This document shows positions 9,511-18,340 of a stretch of DNA of 64,000 nt, in pieces. The DNA is from Candidatus Cohnella colombiensis. Its GTDB lineage: Bacteria; Bacillota; Bacilli; Paenibacillales; Paenibacillaceae. The translations under genes and the position numbers were made by a program. The first letter of the stretch is position 1, and each line of letters begins with the position of its first letter. Below the pieces are notes generated by a model. The model did not search any database and was not told the DNA's origin. It saw only the letters and a list, made by a program, of their open reading frames with translations. The stretch spans positions 1,302,001-1,366,000 of the forward strand of contig CP119317.1 in the NCBI GenBank assembly GCA_029203125.1. Reading direction: 5' to 3'.

Positions 9511-11217
9511 GTGAAAGTCTCCACAAGATTGTGGCTAGGCTTTGGGGTGTTATGTTTGTTCATTGGGGGGTTAGGCAGCTTTGCGCTTATTACGATGAGC
9601 AGTGTGAACAGCAATACAGAACAAATCATTCACAACTGGATGCCGGCGGTGTCCAAAGCTTATCAGATTAAGCTTGAAGCAGGACAAATTCATGAATTAC
9701 AGAGACAATTAATCGATGATCCTACAGATCAGTCACTTGAGCAAATCATTAGAGAGAAGAAGGATGCAGTAAAAGCACTTGTTGAAGCCTATGTGTCGCA
9801 ATCGATCTCTGAGGAAGGAACGGCGATCGCTTCGAGATTTTTCATCGATTATGAGGGTGGCGAAGCCACTGATGAGCAGATCAAAGAGCAAGCAAAGTCA
9901 GGTAACATTAGAGGTGCGAAGTTATTGTACGAAGGTGTCGCAGCTAGATTGTTCAATGACATCAACAAAAGCTTGGAGCAATTAATTGCGATTAGCGAGA
10001 CAGAGGCTACTGCTGCAGGAGCGACGAACAAGGCGGAATTTGAAAGTGGATTCCAAATCATAATTATCGCCTTATGCTTCGTCTTATTGCTCGCGATTGG
10101 TTTATCTTTATGGACGATTCGCTCGATACTTTTACCTATTCGTACAATAAACGGAGTATTGCAAAGCTTAGCTGGTGCGAAGGGCGATTTAAGCCAGCGG
10201 CTACGTATTGCGTCCGGCGATGAAATTGAAACGATGGCGAACAACGTTAATGAAGTGTTGGCTACTGTAGAAAACATGGTGAATCATATTCGTGATGCTA
10301 CGACAGAAGTAGCAGCTTCCTCAGAGCGGATCGAAACGAATTGCAGTCAATTATCGGATGCGACTGTAGAAATTGCGGATGCGATAACAGGTTTAAGCGC
10401 ACAAGCTCAGGAGCAGGCAGAAACGACCCACGCTTCACAACGCCTCGTGCGCGAATATTTGAACAAGCTTAATCATCTCGCGGAGAAAGCGCAAGAGACG
10501 TTCGAGCTAGCGAATGACGCGAAGCAGAAGACAGAGCATGGCAGCCAGCAGATGGCGTCTGTGCTTGACGTAATGATGGCCATTACAGCGCAGAATGCGG
10601 CTGCGAATGAAAGCTTATCTAGCTTCAGAACGAAGCTGGTGCATATCGGGAATGTCAATGAGATGATTAAGTCGATCTCAGAGCAGACGAATATATTGTC
10701 TCTTAATGCAGGGATAGAGTCGACGAGGGCTGGCATTCATGGAAAAGGCTTTGCTGTAATTGCAAATGAAGTGAGAAAGCTTTCGAACGACACTAAGGGT
10801 TCGGCGCAAAGCATCATTCAATTAATGTCCTCGATTCAAGAGGATGTGGAAGCTTTGACACAACAATTCCAGAGCAATACTCGCAATATTGATGTAGGCT
10901 GCGAACAAATTCAGCAGCTCACTGCAACGTTCCAGACCATTCAAGCTGTGAATGGTACAGTTATGGACAATGGTATGCTTACGAAAAATGAAGCGACGTC
11001 CATGCTTAACTCGTCTGCGACAATCGTAGATCGCTTCGATCAGCTAAGCACATTGTCAGAAGATCAGTCGGCTGTCAGCCAGCAAGTATCGGCTTCGGTC
11101 GAAGAGCAATTAAGCAGCACACAAATGATAGAAAGCTTTACGAAAGAGCTATCGGAGCAATCTGGAAAGTTGAAAGGATTAGTGGAACAATTTCACGTAG
11201 CCAATGTAAACGCTTAA
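9511..11217 (+). CDS. Methyl-accepting chemotaxis protein with helical-bundle sensor
   Basis: Transmembrane chemoreceptor of 568 aa. TM1 lies at about residues 6-30, an extracellular all-helical region of about 155 residues resembling a 4HB_MCP sensor follows, then TM2 (IIIIALCFVLLLAIGLSLWT, near 186-205), HAMP, and a long cytoplasmic coiled-coil signalling domain. The hairpin tip reads ISEQTNILSLNAGIESTRAGIHGKGFAV in two parts of 20 or fewer residues (SEQTNILSLNAGIES, then TRAGIHGKGFAV). It departs from the usual AAxEAARAGE, with Ser-Thr replacing Ala-Ala and Ile in place of the Glu after RAG. The GTG start follows AGGGGG. It sits between a sugar-sensing system and xylFGH, suggesting taxis toward the same sugar, possibly through a binding protein. 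Confidence 0.9.
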   Translation: MKVSTRLWLGFGVLCLFIGGLGSFALITMSSVNSNTEQIIHNWMPAVSKAYQIKLEAGQIHELQRQLIDDPTDQSLEQIIREKKDAVKALVEAYVSQSISEEGTAIASRFFIDYEGGEATDEQIKEQAKSGNIRGAKLLYEGVAARLFNDINKSLEQLIAISETEATAAGATNKAEFESGFQIIIIALCFVLLLAIGLSLWTIRSILLPIRTINGVLQSLAGAKGDLSQRLRIASGDEIETMANNVNEVLATVENMVNHIRDATTEVAASSERIETNCSQLSDATVEIADAITGLSAQAQEQAETTHASQRLVREYLNKLNHLAEKAQETFELANDAKQKTEHGSQQMASVLDVMMAITAQNAAANESLSSFRTKLVHIGNVNEMIKSISEQTNILSLNAGIESTRAGIHGKGFAVIANEVRKLSNDTKGSAQSIIQLMSSIQEDVEALTQQFQSNTRNIDVGCEQIQQLTATFQTIQAVNGTVMDNGMLTKNEATSMLNSSATIVDRFDQLSTLSEDQSAVSQQVSASVEEQLSSTQMIESFTKELSEQSGKLKGLVEQFHVANVNA

Positions 11218-11220
11218 AAA

Positions 11221-11284
11221 TTTGCAGATGAATGCAAAAGAATACAGAAACTCACACCCTATTTCATGAATAAATCGTGATAAT
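11221..11284 (+). promoter_or_regulatory. Candidate xylF activator site and -10 region
   Basis: Upstream of xylF lies a perfect inverted repeat, TTTGCA-N6-TGCAAA (11221-11238), followed about 40 nt later by GATAAT (11279-11284) with no recognisable -35. A promoter lacking a -35 behind a palindrome fits an activator-dependent start, and the YesN-type regulator upstream is the obvious candidate. Binding is inferred only. Confidence 0.4.
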
Positions 11285-11328
11285 CTTGATTTGTAAGCAG
11301 TTACATCCATTTAAAGGGAGAGAAGAAA

Positions 11329-12411
11329 ATGAAAAAAAGCTTTTTGAAAACCGGGGTTGTTTCACTCGTACTTGCACTCGTTCTTGTCATCTCGGCATGT
11401 GGTAGCAACAACAACAGCTCCTCAGGCTCAAGTGATGCAGGTAAGAGCTCATCTAAGTCAAGCAACTCAGATGCAAAAATCAAAATCGGCTTCTCGCTCG
11501 ATACACTTCAAGAGGAACGTTGGCAGAAAGATAGAGACTTGTTCGTAGCAGCAGCTGAAGCGCTTGGCGCATCCGTTGATGTTCAAGCAGCGAACAGTGA
11601 CGATGCTAAGCAAATCGCACAAGCAGAAAGCTTGATCAGCCAAGGCGTAGACATTCTTGTCGTCGTACCACACAATGCAGAAGCAACTGCTGCAATCGTA
11701 GAAAAAGCGCATGCTGCTGGAATTAAAGTTCTTGCTTATGACCGTTTGATCAAGAACTCCGATCTCGACCTGTACGTTTCCTTCGACAACGAGCGTGTAG
11801 GCGAAATGCAAGCAAAAGCAATTACAGCACTTGCTCCTAAAGGAAAGTATGTATACATCGGTGGATCTGAGACAGATAACAATGCTCACTTGTTCAAAAA
11901 GGGTGCATTCAATATCCTTCAACCATTGATCGATAGCGGCGACATTCAAGTTGTATATGACCAATTCACGAAAGATTGGAACCCTGCAAACGCACTTGCT
12001 AACATGGAAAATGCGTTGACAGCAAACAACAACAAGGTTGATGCAGTTGTTGCAGCGAATGATGGTACTGCTGGCGGTGTAATCCAAGCGCTTACAGCAC
12101 AAGGCATGGCTGGTAAAATTCCAGTATCCGGTCAAGATGCTGAGCTTGCTGCAGCACAACGGATCGTTGAAGGCACACAAACGATGACGGTTTACAAACC
12201 AATTAAATTGCTGGCTGAAAAAGCTGCTGAATTGGCAGTGAAAATGGCTAAGGGCGAAGATGTTGGCGCAGATAAGAAAGTAAACAACGGTAAAATCGAT
12301 GTTCCTTCCATCTTGCTTGATCCAATTGCTGTTGATAAATCGAATATCGATGCAACAGTAATCGCAGATGGCTTCCACTCCAAAGAAGATGTATACAAAA
12401 ACGTAAAATAA
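11329..12411 (+). CDS. xylF: Xylose-type ABC transporter substrate-binding lipoprotein
   Basis: Solute-binding protein of 360 aa with a lipoprotein signal peptide (VLALVLVISAC, lipobox Cys at 24), a Ser/Asn-rich linker to about residue 48, then a Peripla_BP_4 domain of the XylF type (KIGFSLDTLQEERWQKDRD, LVSQ-like GVDILVVVPHN, VAANDGTAGGVIQAL). It captures the sugar at the outer face of the membrane and delivers it to XylGH encoded downstream. Ribosome site GGGAGAG before ATG 11329. A strong stem-loop separates it from xylG, as expected for a gene whose product is needed in excess. Xylose specificity is by similarity; other pentoses or glucose are possible. Confidence 0.92.
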   Translation: MKKSFLKTGVVSLVLALVLVISACGSNNNSSSGSSDAGKSSSKSSNSDAKIKIGFSLDTLQEERWQKDRDLFVAAAEALGASVDVQAANSDDAKQIAQAESLISQGVDILVVVPHNAEATAAIVEKAHAAGIKVLAYDRLIKNSDLDLYVSFDNERVGEMQAKAITALAPKGKYVYIGGSETDNNAHLFKKGAFNILQPLIDSGDIQVVYDQFTKDWNPANALANMENALTANNNKVDAVVAANDGTAGGVIQALTAQGMAGKIPVSGQDAELAAAQRIVEGTQTMTVYKPIKLLAEKAAELAVKMAKGEDVGADKKVNNGKIDVPSILLDPIAVDKSNIDATVIADGFHSKEDVYKNVK

Positions 12412-12429
12412 TCGTTACTGAATGATTGC

Positions 12430-12466
12430 GGGGAAGTGGTGAAATCCAACATTTCACGCTTCCCCC
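12430..12466 (+). promoter_or_regulatory. Intercistronic stem-loop between xylF and xylG
   Basis: GGGGAAG pairs with CTTCCCC and TGAAAT with ATTTCA around a five-base loop, forming an interrupted stem of about 14 bp. Only a short pyrimidine tail follows, so it is probably a leaky terminator or an mRNA-stabilising structure that lowers ATPase and permease output relative to the binding protein. Confidence 0.65.
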
Positions 12467-12492
12467 TTTCTACTTCGTGAGGTGATAGAACG

Positions 12493-14013
12493 GTGACTGC
12501 TGTATTAGAGATGAGGAACATTACGAAGGAATTCCCTGGCGTTAAAGCTCTTAACGATGTTACTTTCACAGTGAAGAAGGGTGAAGTGCATGCGTTATGC
12601 GGGGAAAATGGTGCAGGGAAGTCGACGTTGATGAAGGTGCTTAGCGGATTGTATCCGACCGGTACTTATGAAGGCGATATTCTCATCAACGGACAAGAGA
12701 AACATTTTCACAAAATAAAAGACGCTGAAGAAGCGGGCATTGCCATCATCTATCAAGAGCTCGCACTAGCGAAGGACCTTTCTATCGGTGAAAATCTCTT
12801 TTTGGGGAAAGAGCCTGCTAGGTTCGGCATTATCAATTGGGAACATCTCTATAAGGAAAGCGAAAAGTGGTTGCATGAAGTAGGCTTAACGATAAGCCCT
12901 GAGCACGTAACAGGAAGTCTAGGCATCGGAAAGCAGCAACAGGTAGAAATTGCGAAGGCGCTCTCCAAAAATGCGAATATTCTAATCCTCGATGAACCAA
13001 CAGCGGCTTTGACAGAGCAGGAAGTAGAAATATTGCTCGATATTTTAAGAGAATTCAAGCAACGCGGTGTAACGTGTATTTACATTTCACACAAGCTGAA
13101 TGAAGTATTCGAGATTGCAGATTCCATAACTGTGCTTCGCGATGGAATGACGATCGGAACATACCCCATAAACGAGGTTACAGAAGATAAGGTAATCTCA
13201 CTCATGGTCGGACGCGAGTTGAAAGAGCGCTTTCCGCGTATTGAAGCAGAGCCCGGTGAGGTTGTGCTTAAAGTAACCGATTACTCGGTGATGAATCCGG
13301 ATGTGCCTGGAAAGAAAGTCGTTGACAATGTCTCTTTCGAGGTAAGAAAAGGTGAAATTTTCGGAATCGCCGGATTGATGGGAGCAGGAAGAACCGAGCT
13401 CGTTATGAGCTTATTCGGATCTTACTTGGGGCAAAACTACGGTTCTGTTGAAATTGATGGCAAGCCCGTCAAGATTAAGAACACACAGCATGCCATTAGG
13501 GAAGGGCTAGCGCTCGTCTCTGAGGATCGTAAAAAATATGGTCTTGTGCTGGGTATGGATATTAAAAGCAATGTGACATTAGCTAGCTTGAAGTCCATCT
13601 CACCTGGTGGTGTCATTAACCATAATCAAGAGATCAAGAGTGGGAACAGTTTTATTGATTCACTCAAAATAAAGGCGAATTCGGTAGAAACGATTGCAGG
13701 TACGCTCAGTGGCGGTAATCAACAAAAAGTTGTTCTCGGGAAGTGGCTGATGACTTCACCGAAAATACTCATTCTCGATGAGCCAACACGCGGGATCGAT
13801 GTGGGCGCTAAGTTTGAAATCTATAACATTATGAACGATCTGATTCGGCAAGGTGTCTCGATTATTATGGTGTCGTCCGAGTTGCCTGAACTGCTAGGAA
13901 TGAGTCATCGAATCATGGTCATCTCAGAAGGCAAGAAGATGGGCGAATTTGATGCAGATGAAGCAACACAGGAAATGATCATGACTGCAGCTACAGGGGG
14001 AAAAGATCGATGA
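12493..14013 (+). CDS. xylG: Xylose-type ABC transporter ATP-binding protein (two ATPase domains)
   Basis: Sugar ABC ATPase of 506 aa with two fused nucleotide-binding domains, the CUT2 class layout. Domain 1 has Walker A GENGAGKST (near residue 37) and Walker B ILDEPTAALT. Domain 2 has a reduced P-loop region (GLMGAGRTE), signature LSGGNQQK and ILDEPTRGIDVGA. The GTG start at 12493 follows a GAGGTGAT ribosome site. Its end overlaps xylH (ATGA), so both are translated together. It powers uptake of sugar delivered by XylF. Family similarity cannot distinguish xylose from ribose or galactose; operon context favours xylose. Confidence 0.93.
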   Translation: MTAVLEMRNITKEFPGVKALNDVTFTVKKGEVHALCGENGAGKSTLMKVLSGLYPTGTYEGDILINGQEKHFHKIKDAEEAGIAIIYQELALAKDLSIGENLFLGKEPARFGIINWEHLYKESEKWLHEVGLTISPEHVTGSLGIGKQQQVEIAKALSKNANILILDEPTAALTEQEVEILLDILREFKQRGVTCIYISHKLNEVFEIADSITVLRDGMTIGTYPINEVTEDKVISLMVGRELKERFPRIEAEPGEVVLKVTDYSVMNPDVPGKKVVDNVSFEVRKGEIFGIAGLMGAGRTELVMSLFGSYLGQNYGSVEIDGKPVKIKNTQHAIREGLALVSEDRKKYGLVLGMDIKSNVTLASLKSISPGGVINHNQEIKSGNSFIDSLKIKANSVETIAGTLSGGNQQKVVLGKWLMTSPKILILDEPTRGIDVGAKFEIYNIMNDLIRQGVSIIMVSSELPELLGMSHRIMVISEGKKMGEFDADEATQEMIMTAATGGKDR

Positions 14014-15191
14014 GTACAAATAGCGATGTGACACTAAGTAAAGTTGGATCAAAGCGTAAATTTACAGGTTTTAAAATTGATGTACGTGCTTATACGATGA
14101 TCGGCGCGTTGTTGTCGATCTGGGTTCTGTTCTCATTGCTTCACGAGCGGTTTCTATCTGCTACGAACTTATCCAATTTATTTCTACAAATGTCTGCTAC
14201 CGCAATATTGGCGATCGGGATGGTACTCGTCATCGTTGCAGGTCATATCGATCTATCGGTAGGCTCACTCGTCGGTTTGACGGGCGGGATCGCGGCGATG
14301 TTAAATGTTTGGTACGATTGGCCGACGGTTCCAGTTATTCTTGTAACTGTAGCAATCGGTGCAGCGATTGGATTCGTGCAGGGTTGGATAATTGCTTATC
14401 GAGCCGTGCCCGCCTTTATCGTTACATTGGGGGGAATGTTGATCTTCAGAGGAGTTTTGTTCGGATCGACAGGAAGCGTCACCGTTGCTCCATTATCCCC
14501 CTCGCTCAGAACGCTTGGTGCTGCATATGTTGCTGACATTGCAGGCTGGGTATTCGGTATTGCTGCATTGCTCGTAGCCGCTTACTTGGTATTACGTAAG
14601 CGGGCATCTCGGATACAATACGGTTTCGACGTATCTCCGTTTCCACTTACGATTTTACGAATCGTTGTAACTGGAGCTTTCATCCTCGGCTTCGTCTATA
14701 TCATGAACAGCTACAAAGGCATTCCAGTTCCGTTCATAATGGTCGTTGTGCTTGCACTTGTATTTACGTTCATCTCTAAAAATACAACGTTCGGCCGTCA
14801 AATCTACGCGATTGGGGGAAACCCAGAAGCTGCAAGGTTATCGGGCATTAACATCAAGCGTCGCGTGCTTACCGTATTCATTCTCTGTAATACGTTAGCA
14901 GCTATTGCTGCACTTATTCTTACGGCACGTCTTAGTGCTGCAACAATGAGTGCCGGTCAAACTGCGGAGCTAGATGCGATTGCAGCCTGCGTTATCGGTG
15001 GAACGAGTCTGATGGGTGGGGCAGGAACAATTGTTGGTGCAGTTATTGGCGCGCTCGTTATGGCGAGCTTGGATAACGGGATGAGCCTCATGAACATGGA
15101 ATCGTTCTGGCAATATATCGTGAAGGGCTCAATTCTGATTCTCGCGGTGTACATTGATATTTATAGCAGACAACGCAAGAAGACATCGTAA
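14010..15191 (+). CDS. xylH: Xylose-type ABC transporter permease
   Basis: Membrane permease of 393 aa with about ten hydrophobic segments, BPD_transp_2 family. It contains the conserved VAGHIDLSVGSLVGLTGG region and the cytoplasmic loop GRQIYAIGGNPEAARLSGI that docks on the ATPase. Together with XylF and XylG it forms the importer. Codons near 14494-14511 (residues APLSPSLRT) contain an exact 18-nt copy of the boundary motif of the nearby repeat cassettes, although the encoded peptide still fits the family. A terminator follows. Confidence 0.93.
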   Translation: MSTNSDVTLSKVGSKRKFTGFKIDVRAYTMIGALLSIWVLFSLLHERFLSATNLSNLFLQMSATAILAIGMVLVIVAGHIDLSVGSLVGLTGGIAAMLNVWYDWPTVPVILVTVAIGAAIGFVQGWIIAYRAVPAFIVTLGGMLIFRGVLFGSTGSVTVAPLSPSLRTLGAAYVADIAGWVFGIAALLVAAYLVLRKRASRIQYGFDVSPFPLTILRIVVTGAFILGFVYIMNSYKGIPVPFIMVVVLALVFTFISKNTTFGRQIYAIGGNPEAARLSGINIKRRVLTVFILCNTLAAIAALILTARLSAATMSAGQTAELDAIAACVIGGTSLMGGAGTIVGAVIGALVMASLDNGMSLMNMESFWQYIVKGSILILAVYIDIYSRQRKKTS

Positions 15192-15215
15192 TTACGAGTT
15201 ATTGTGAACATAACG

Positions 15216-15257
15216 AAAAAGGGTGGCGCAGGAGCTTAATCTGTGCCACCCTTTTTG
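15216..15257 (+). terminator. Rho-independent terminator of xylFGH
   Basis: AAAAAGGGTGGCGCA (15216-15230) pairs with TGTGCCACCCTTTTT (15242-15256), with one G-T pair, and ends in a T run. Confidence 0.9.
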
Positions 15258-15354
15258 TACTTTGATTGCTTTATTTTTACAACAACAGGGTAAGTAGTAG
15301 GGATTTCTCCACCAGTGTCGAATTAAATCATACACACGAAGAGGAGGAGTAATA

Positions 15355-15759
15355 TTGGAAAATCTACCGATCTACAAAGATAACAACTTCACATTGACCA
15401 AGGAAATGTTTATTAGCGGTAACGCTCGGTTTTCCATGTTCCATCTCAGTTCAATTCGGTTAGTGAAGTCGAGAAGAGAGATACCATACAACTTGTTAAT
15501 CCTTGAAATTTTGTTCATTGTGGGTGGACTCGCCTGGAAGTATCCTTACCATGGATATGTCGCTTTACTAGGGTTTCTTGGACTACTGGGGTCTGTGATA
15601 TACTTTATATTTAGAAAGCCGATACATAAGCTCATATTGATCTTTGCTTCGGGCGAGCGCGAAGTGATCGCAGTTACGGATTACGTCTATCTGGAAAAGC
15701 TAGCGAATGCCTTTAGTCGAGCGCTTGTTGAGGCAACGAGTAAAAGAATGATTTCATAA
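15355..15759 (+). CDS. Small membrane protein, DUF6232-like
   Basis: A 134-aa protein with a polar N-terminal third, two adjacent hydrophobic segments (LLILEILFIVGGLAW and GYVALLGFLGLLGSVIYFIF, about residues 48-82) and a polar C-terminal part with EREVIAVTDYVYLEKLANAF. The architecture of short beta-rich segment, two helices, then a segment ending in an amphipathic helix resembles DUF6232. That assignment is tentative and no function is known. The start is TTG 15355 behind GAGGAGGAG. It stands between the xylFGH terminator and the alpha-galactosidase gene, 42 nt before the latter, so the two may be co-transcribed. Confidence 0.75.
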   Translation: MENLPIYKDNNFTLTKEMFISGNARFSMFHLSSIRLVKSRREIPYNLLILEILFIVGGLAWKYPYHGYVALLGFLGLLGSVIYFIFRKPIHKLILIFASGEREVIAVTDYVYLEKLANAFSRALVEATSKRMIS

Positions 15760-15801
15760 TTAGTAAGTTACTATGCAGCAGCTAGAGCTTAGGAGGACAA
15801 A

Positions 15802-17991
15802 ATGGCAATTCACTATGATTTGGAGCACCGTGTATTTCATTTGCAAACCCCAAATTCGAGCTATGTCATTCAATTGATTCGAGACGGCGTTCCCGTACAT
15901 GCTTATTGGGGACGTAAAGTTACTAATGCACCATGGCCGGGCATGCTTAAATATGAAGAAAGAGCGTCATTTTCACCGAATCCTTATCCAGATGATCGCT
16001 CCATTTCCTTCGATACGTTACCGCAGGAATACGCTGCATATGGTGCAAGCGATTTTCGTCATCCTGCCTATCAAGTTCAGCTTGCGGATGGCACAACGAT
16101 TACAGAGCTATTGTATGAAAGCCACCGGATTGTTGCGGGAAAGCCACTGTTAGAAGGACTTCCTGCGACATATGTGGAGAATCAAGATGAAGCAGAGACG
16201 TTGGAGCTTACTTTGCACGATGCGAAGTCAGGACTAAAGGTGATTTTGTCTTACACCGTATTTGCTTCTCATGATGCAATCGCAAGGTCGGTAAAGCTGA
16301 TAAACGCAGGTACGCAGTCGCTTCGCTTGCTTCGTGCGCTAAGTGGTAGTGTAGATTTCAAGCATGATCGTTATGATTTCATTCAGTTATCTGGAGCTTG
16401 GGCACGCGAACGCGATGTTGTGCGTCGTAGACTTAGATCAGGCATGACTGCAATTGAAAGTCGTCGCGGATCGAGCAGTCATCAGCAAAATCCGTTTATC
16501 GCGCTTGCTTCTCCTGAGGCGGACGAAGATCACGGTGAAGTATATGGATTCAGCTTAGTCTATAGTGGCAATTTCATAGCGCAGGCTGAGGTAGATCAGT
16601 TTAAAACGACGCGTGTGTCGATGGGGATTAATCCCTTCGATTTTAATTGGTTGCTTGAAGCAGGTGAGGCGTTTCAAACACCGGAGCTAATTATGGTGTA
16701 TTCTAACGGTGGCTTAGGCGAGATGTCTCGTTCGTATCACCGCCTATATCGGACGCGGTTATGCCGTGGTCAGTACCGCGATCAAACGCGTCCGGTACTC
16801 GTAAACAATTGGGAAGCGACCTATTTCCAATTCAATGCGGAGAAAATCGAAAGCATTGCTAAGGTCGGTCAAGAGCTAGGTATTGAACTGTTCGTGCTTG
16901 ATGATGGCTGGTTTGGTCATCGAGATAGCGACAATAGCTCGTTGGGTGATTGGACGGTAGATCAGAACAAGCTCCCTAACGGCTTGGAGGATTTGGCTAG
17001 GCGTGTGAACAAGCTCGATATGCAATTCGGACTGTGGTTCGAACCGGAGATGATTTCTCCAGACAGCGAGCTTTATCGTGCGCATCCGGACTGGTGTCTG
17101 CATGTTCCAGATGTTCGTCGTACAGAGGGACGCAGTCAACTCATTCTGGATCTCTCACGTCAAGATGTATGTGATTATATTATTGATGCAGTAAGCTCGG
17201 TACTTCGTTCTGCACCGATTCAATATGTCAAATGGGACATGAACCGGAATATGACGGAGATCGGTTCAGCGCTGCTCCCACCAGAACGTCAACGGGAAAC
17301 CGCACATCGCTATATGCTTGGATTGTATCGAGTGTTAGAGGAAATAACTTCGGCATTCCCTCACATTTTATTCGAAAGCTGTTCAGGTGGCGGTGGCAGA
17401 TTCGATCCAGGGATGCTGTATTATATGCCACAGACGTGGACGAGCGATAATACCGATGCGGTTACCCGCTTGCGGATTCAATATGGAACAAGTTTAGTGT
17501 ATCCGATTAGCACGATGGGAGCGCATGTGTCTGCGGTTCCGAATCACCAAGTGAATCGAATCACTTCTTTGAAGACTCGTGGCGATGTAGCGATGTCAGG
17601 CAACTTCGGTTATGAGCTTGATCTCACACAGATGTCGGAGGAAGAGAAGACAGAAGTGAAGCGTCAGGTGAAGCAGTACAAAGAAATTCGTCACCTGGTG
17701 CAGTTCGGTCAATTTTACCGTCTGCGTAGTCCATTCGAAGGAAATGATACGGCGTGGATGATGGTGTCTGAAGATCGATCTGAGGCGTTTGCAGTATATG
17801 TTCGCGTACTCGGCGAACCCAATGCGCCTCATGATTGGTTGAAGTTCAAAGGGCTAGACGCGAATGCTCAGTATCGGTTAGTTGATTCTGATGATGTGTA
17901 TGGCGGCGACCAACTCATGTATGCGGGATTGCCGATTCCTCGCCTGTATGGCGATTATCTAAGCTATGTATGGCGATTTGAGCGCGTGTGA
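15802..17991 (+). CDS. Alpha-galactosidase, glycoside hydrolase family 36
   Basis: Retaining alpha-galactosidase of 729 aa, the full length for bacterial GH36, without a signal peptide and therefore cytoplasmic. It has the N-terminal beta-sandwich, then a TIM barrel with LFVLDDGWFGHRDSD, GLWFEPEMIS, the nucleophile in VKWDMNRNMTEIG (Asp near 479) and the acid/base Asp in TWTSDNTDAVTRL (near 549). These match the Asp478/Asp548 pair known from Geobacillus enzymes. It removes terminal alpha-galactose from melibiose, raffinose and galactomannan fragments. ATG 15802 follows AGGAGG. No alpha-galactoside transporter lies beside it, so its substrate must enter by another importer. Confidence 0.95.
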   Translation: MAIHYDLEHRVFHLQTPNSSYVIQLIRDGVPVHAYWGRKVTNAPWPGMLKYEERASFSPNPYPDDRSISFDTLPQEYAAYGASDFRHPAYQVQLADGTTITELLYESHRIVAGKPLLEGLPATYVENQDEAETLELTLHDAKSGLKVILSYTVFASHDAIARSVKLINAGTQSLRLLRALSGSVDFKHDRYDFIQLSGAWARERDVVRRRLRSGMTAIESRRGSSSHQQNPFIALASPEADEDHGEVYGFSLVYSGNFIAQAEVDQFKTTRVSMGINPFDFNWLLEAGEAFQTPELIMVYSNGGLGEMSRSYHRLYRTRLCRGQYRDQTRPVLVNNWEATYFQFNAEKIESIAKVGQELGIELFVLDDGWFGHRDSDNSSLGDWTVDQNKLPNGLEDLARRVNKLDMQFGLWFEPEMISPDSELYRAHPDWCLHVPDVRRTEGRSQLILDLSRQDVCDYIIDAVSSVLRSAPIQYVKWDMNRNMTEIGSALLPPERQRETAHRYMLGLYRVLEEITSAFPHILFESCSGGGGRFDPGMLYYMPQTWTSDNTDAVTRLRIQYGTSLVYPISTMGAHVSAVPNHQVNRITSLKTRGDVAMSGNFGYELDLTQMSEEEKTEVKRQVKQYKEIRHLVQFGQFYRLRSPFEGNDTAWMMVSEDRSEAFAVYVRVLGEPNAPHDWLKFKGLDANAQYRLVDSDDVYGGDQLMYAGLPIPRLYGDYLSYVWRFERV

Positions 17992-18039
17992 ATAATAAGC
18001 GCCACTCGTGAGCAGACTACCTCATTGGAGGTGGTACTC

Positions 18040-18279
18040 ATGGACAACAATGAACAAGTTCAACAAGTCACCGCAGTACGTAAAAATGGCGACGGAGACA
18101 TCATCCAGCTACAGCTGTCTTCCGGTCAAGTCGTCGACTACAAGGAAGCGCAGCAGATGGCGAAAGCGAACCTGATCGATAACGTGAACGTATTCCGCGG
18201 ACGCGACGGCGACGAGCATTTGCGCTCTAATGCCGACGGGATCGAAGAGAATAACTTGGATCAGCTACCTACTTTTTAA
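18040..18279 (+). CDS. DUF3892 domain protein
   Basis: A 79-aa soluble protein of the DUF3892 family: an N-terminal beta-hairpin segment (QVTAVRKNGDGDIIQLQLSSG), a YKEAQQMAKANLIDNVNVFRGRDG segment and an acidic tail. The start is ATG 18040, 7 nt after GGAGGTGG; a TTG at 18025 would overlap that ribosome site. Such proteins are widespread in spore-forming Firmicutes and have no established function. It is followed at once by a strong terminator and repeat array B. Confidence 0.85.
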   Translation: MDNNEQVQQVTAVRKNGDGDIIQLQLSSGQVVDYKEAQQMAKANLIDNVNVFRGRDGDEHLRSNADGIEENNLDQLPTF

Positions 18280-18295
18280 AGTAGCGCGTAAAGGA

Positions 18296-18340
18296 ACCAC
18301 CCCCATTGACTTGAGAAGTCAAAGGGGGTGGTTTTTTTTG
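18296..18340 (+). terminator. Rho-independent terminator
   Basis: AACCACCCCC/GGGGGTGGTT (18296-18305 with 18324-18333), an inner stem TTGACTT/AAGTCAA and an eight-T run follow the DUF3892 gene. Confidence 0.93.
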
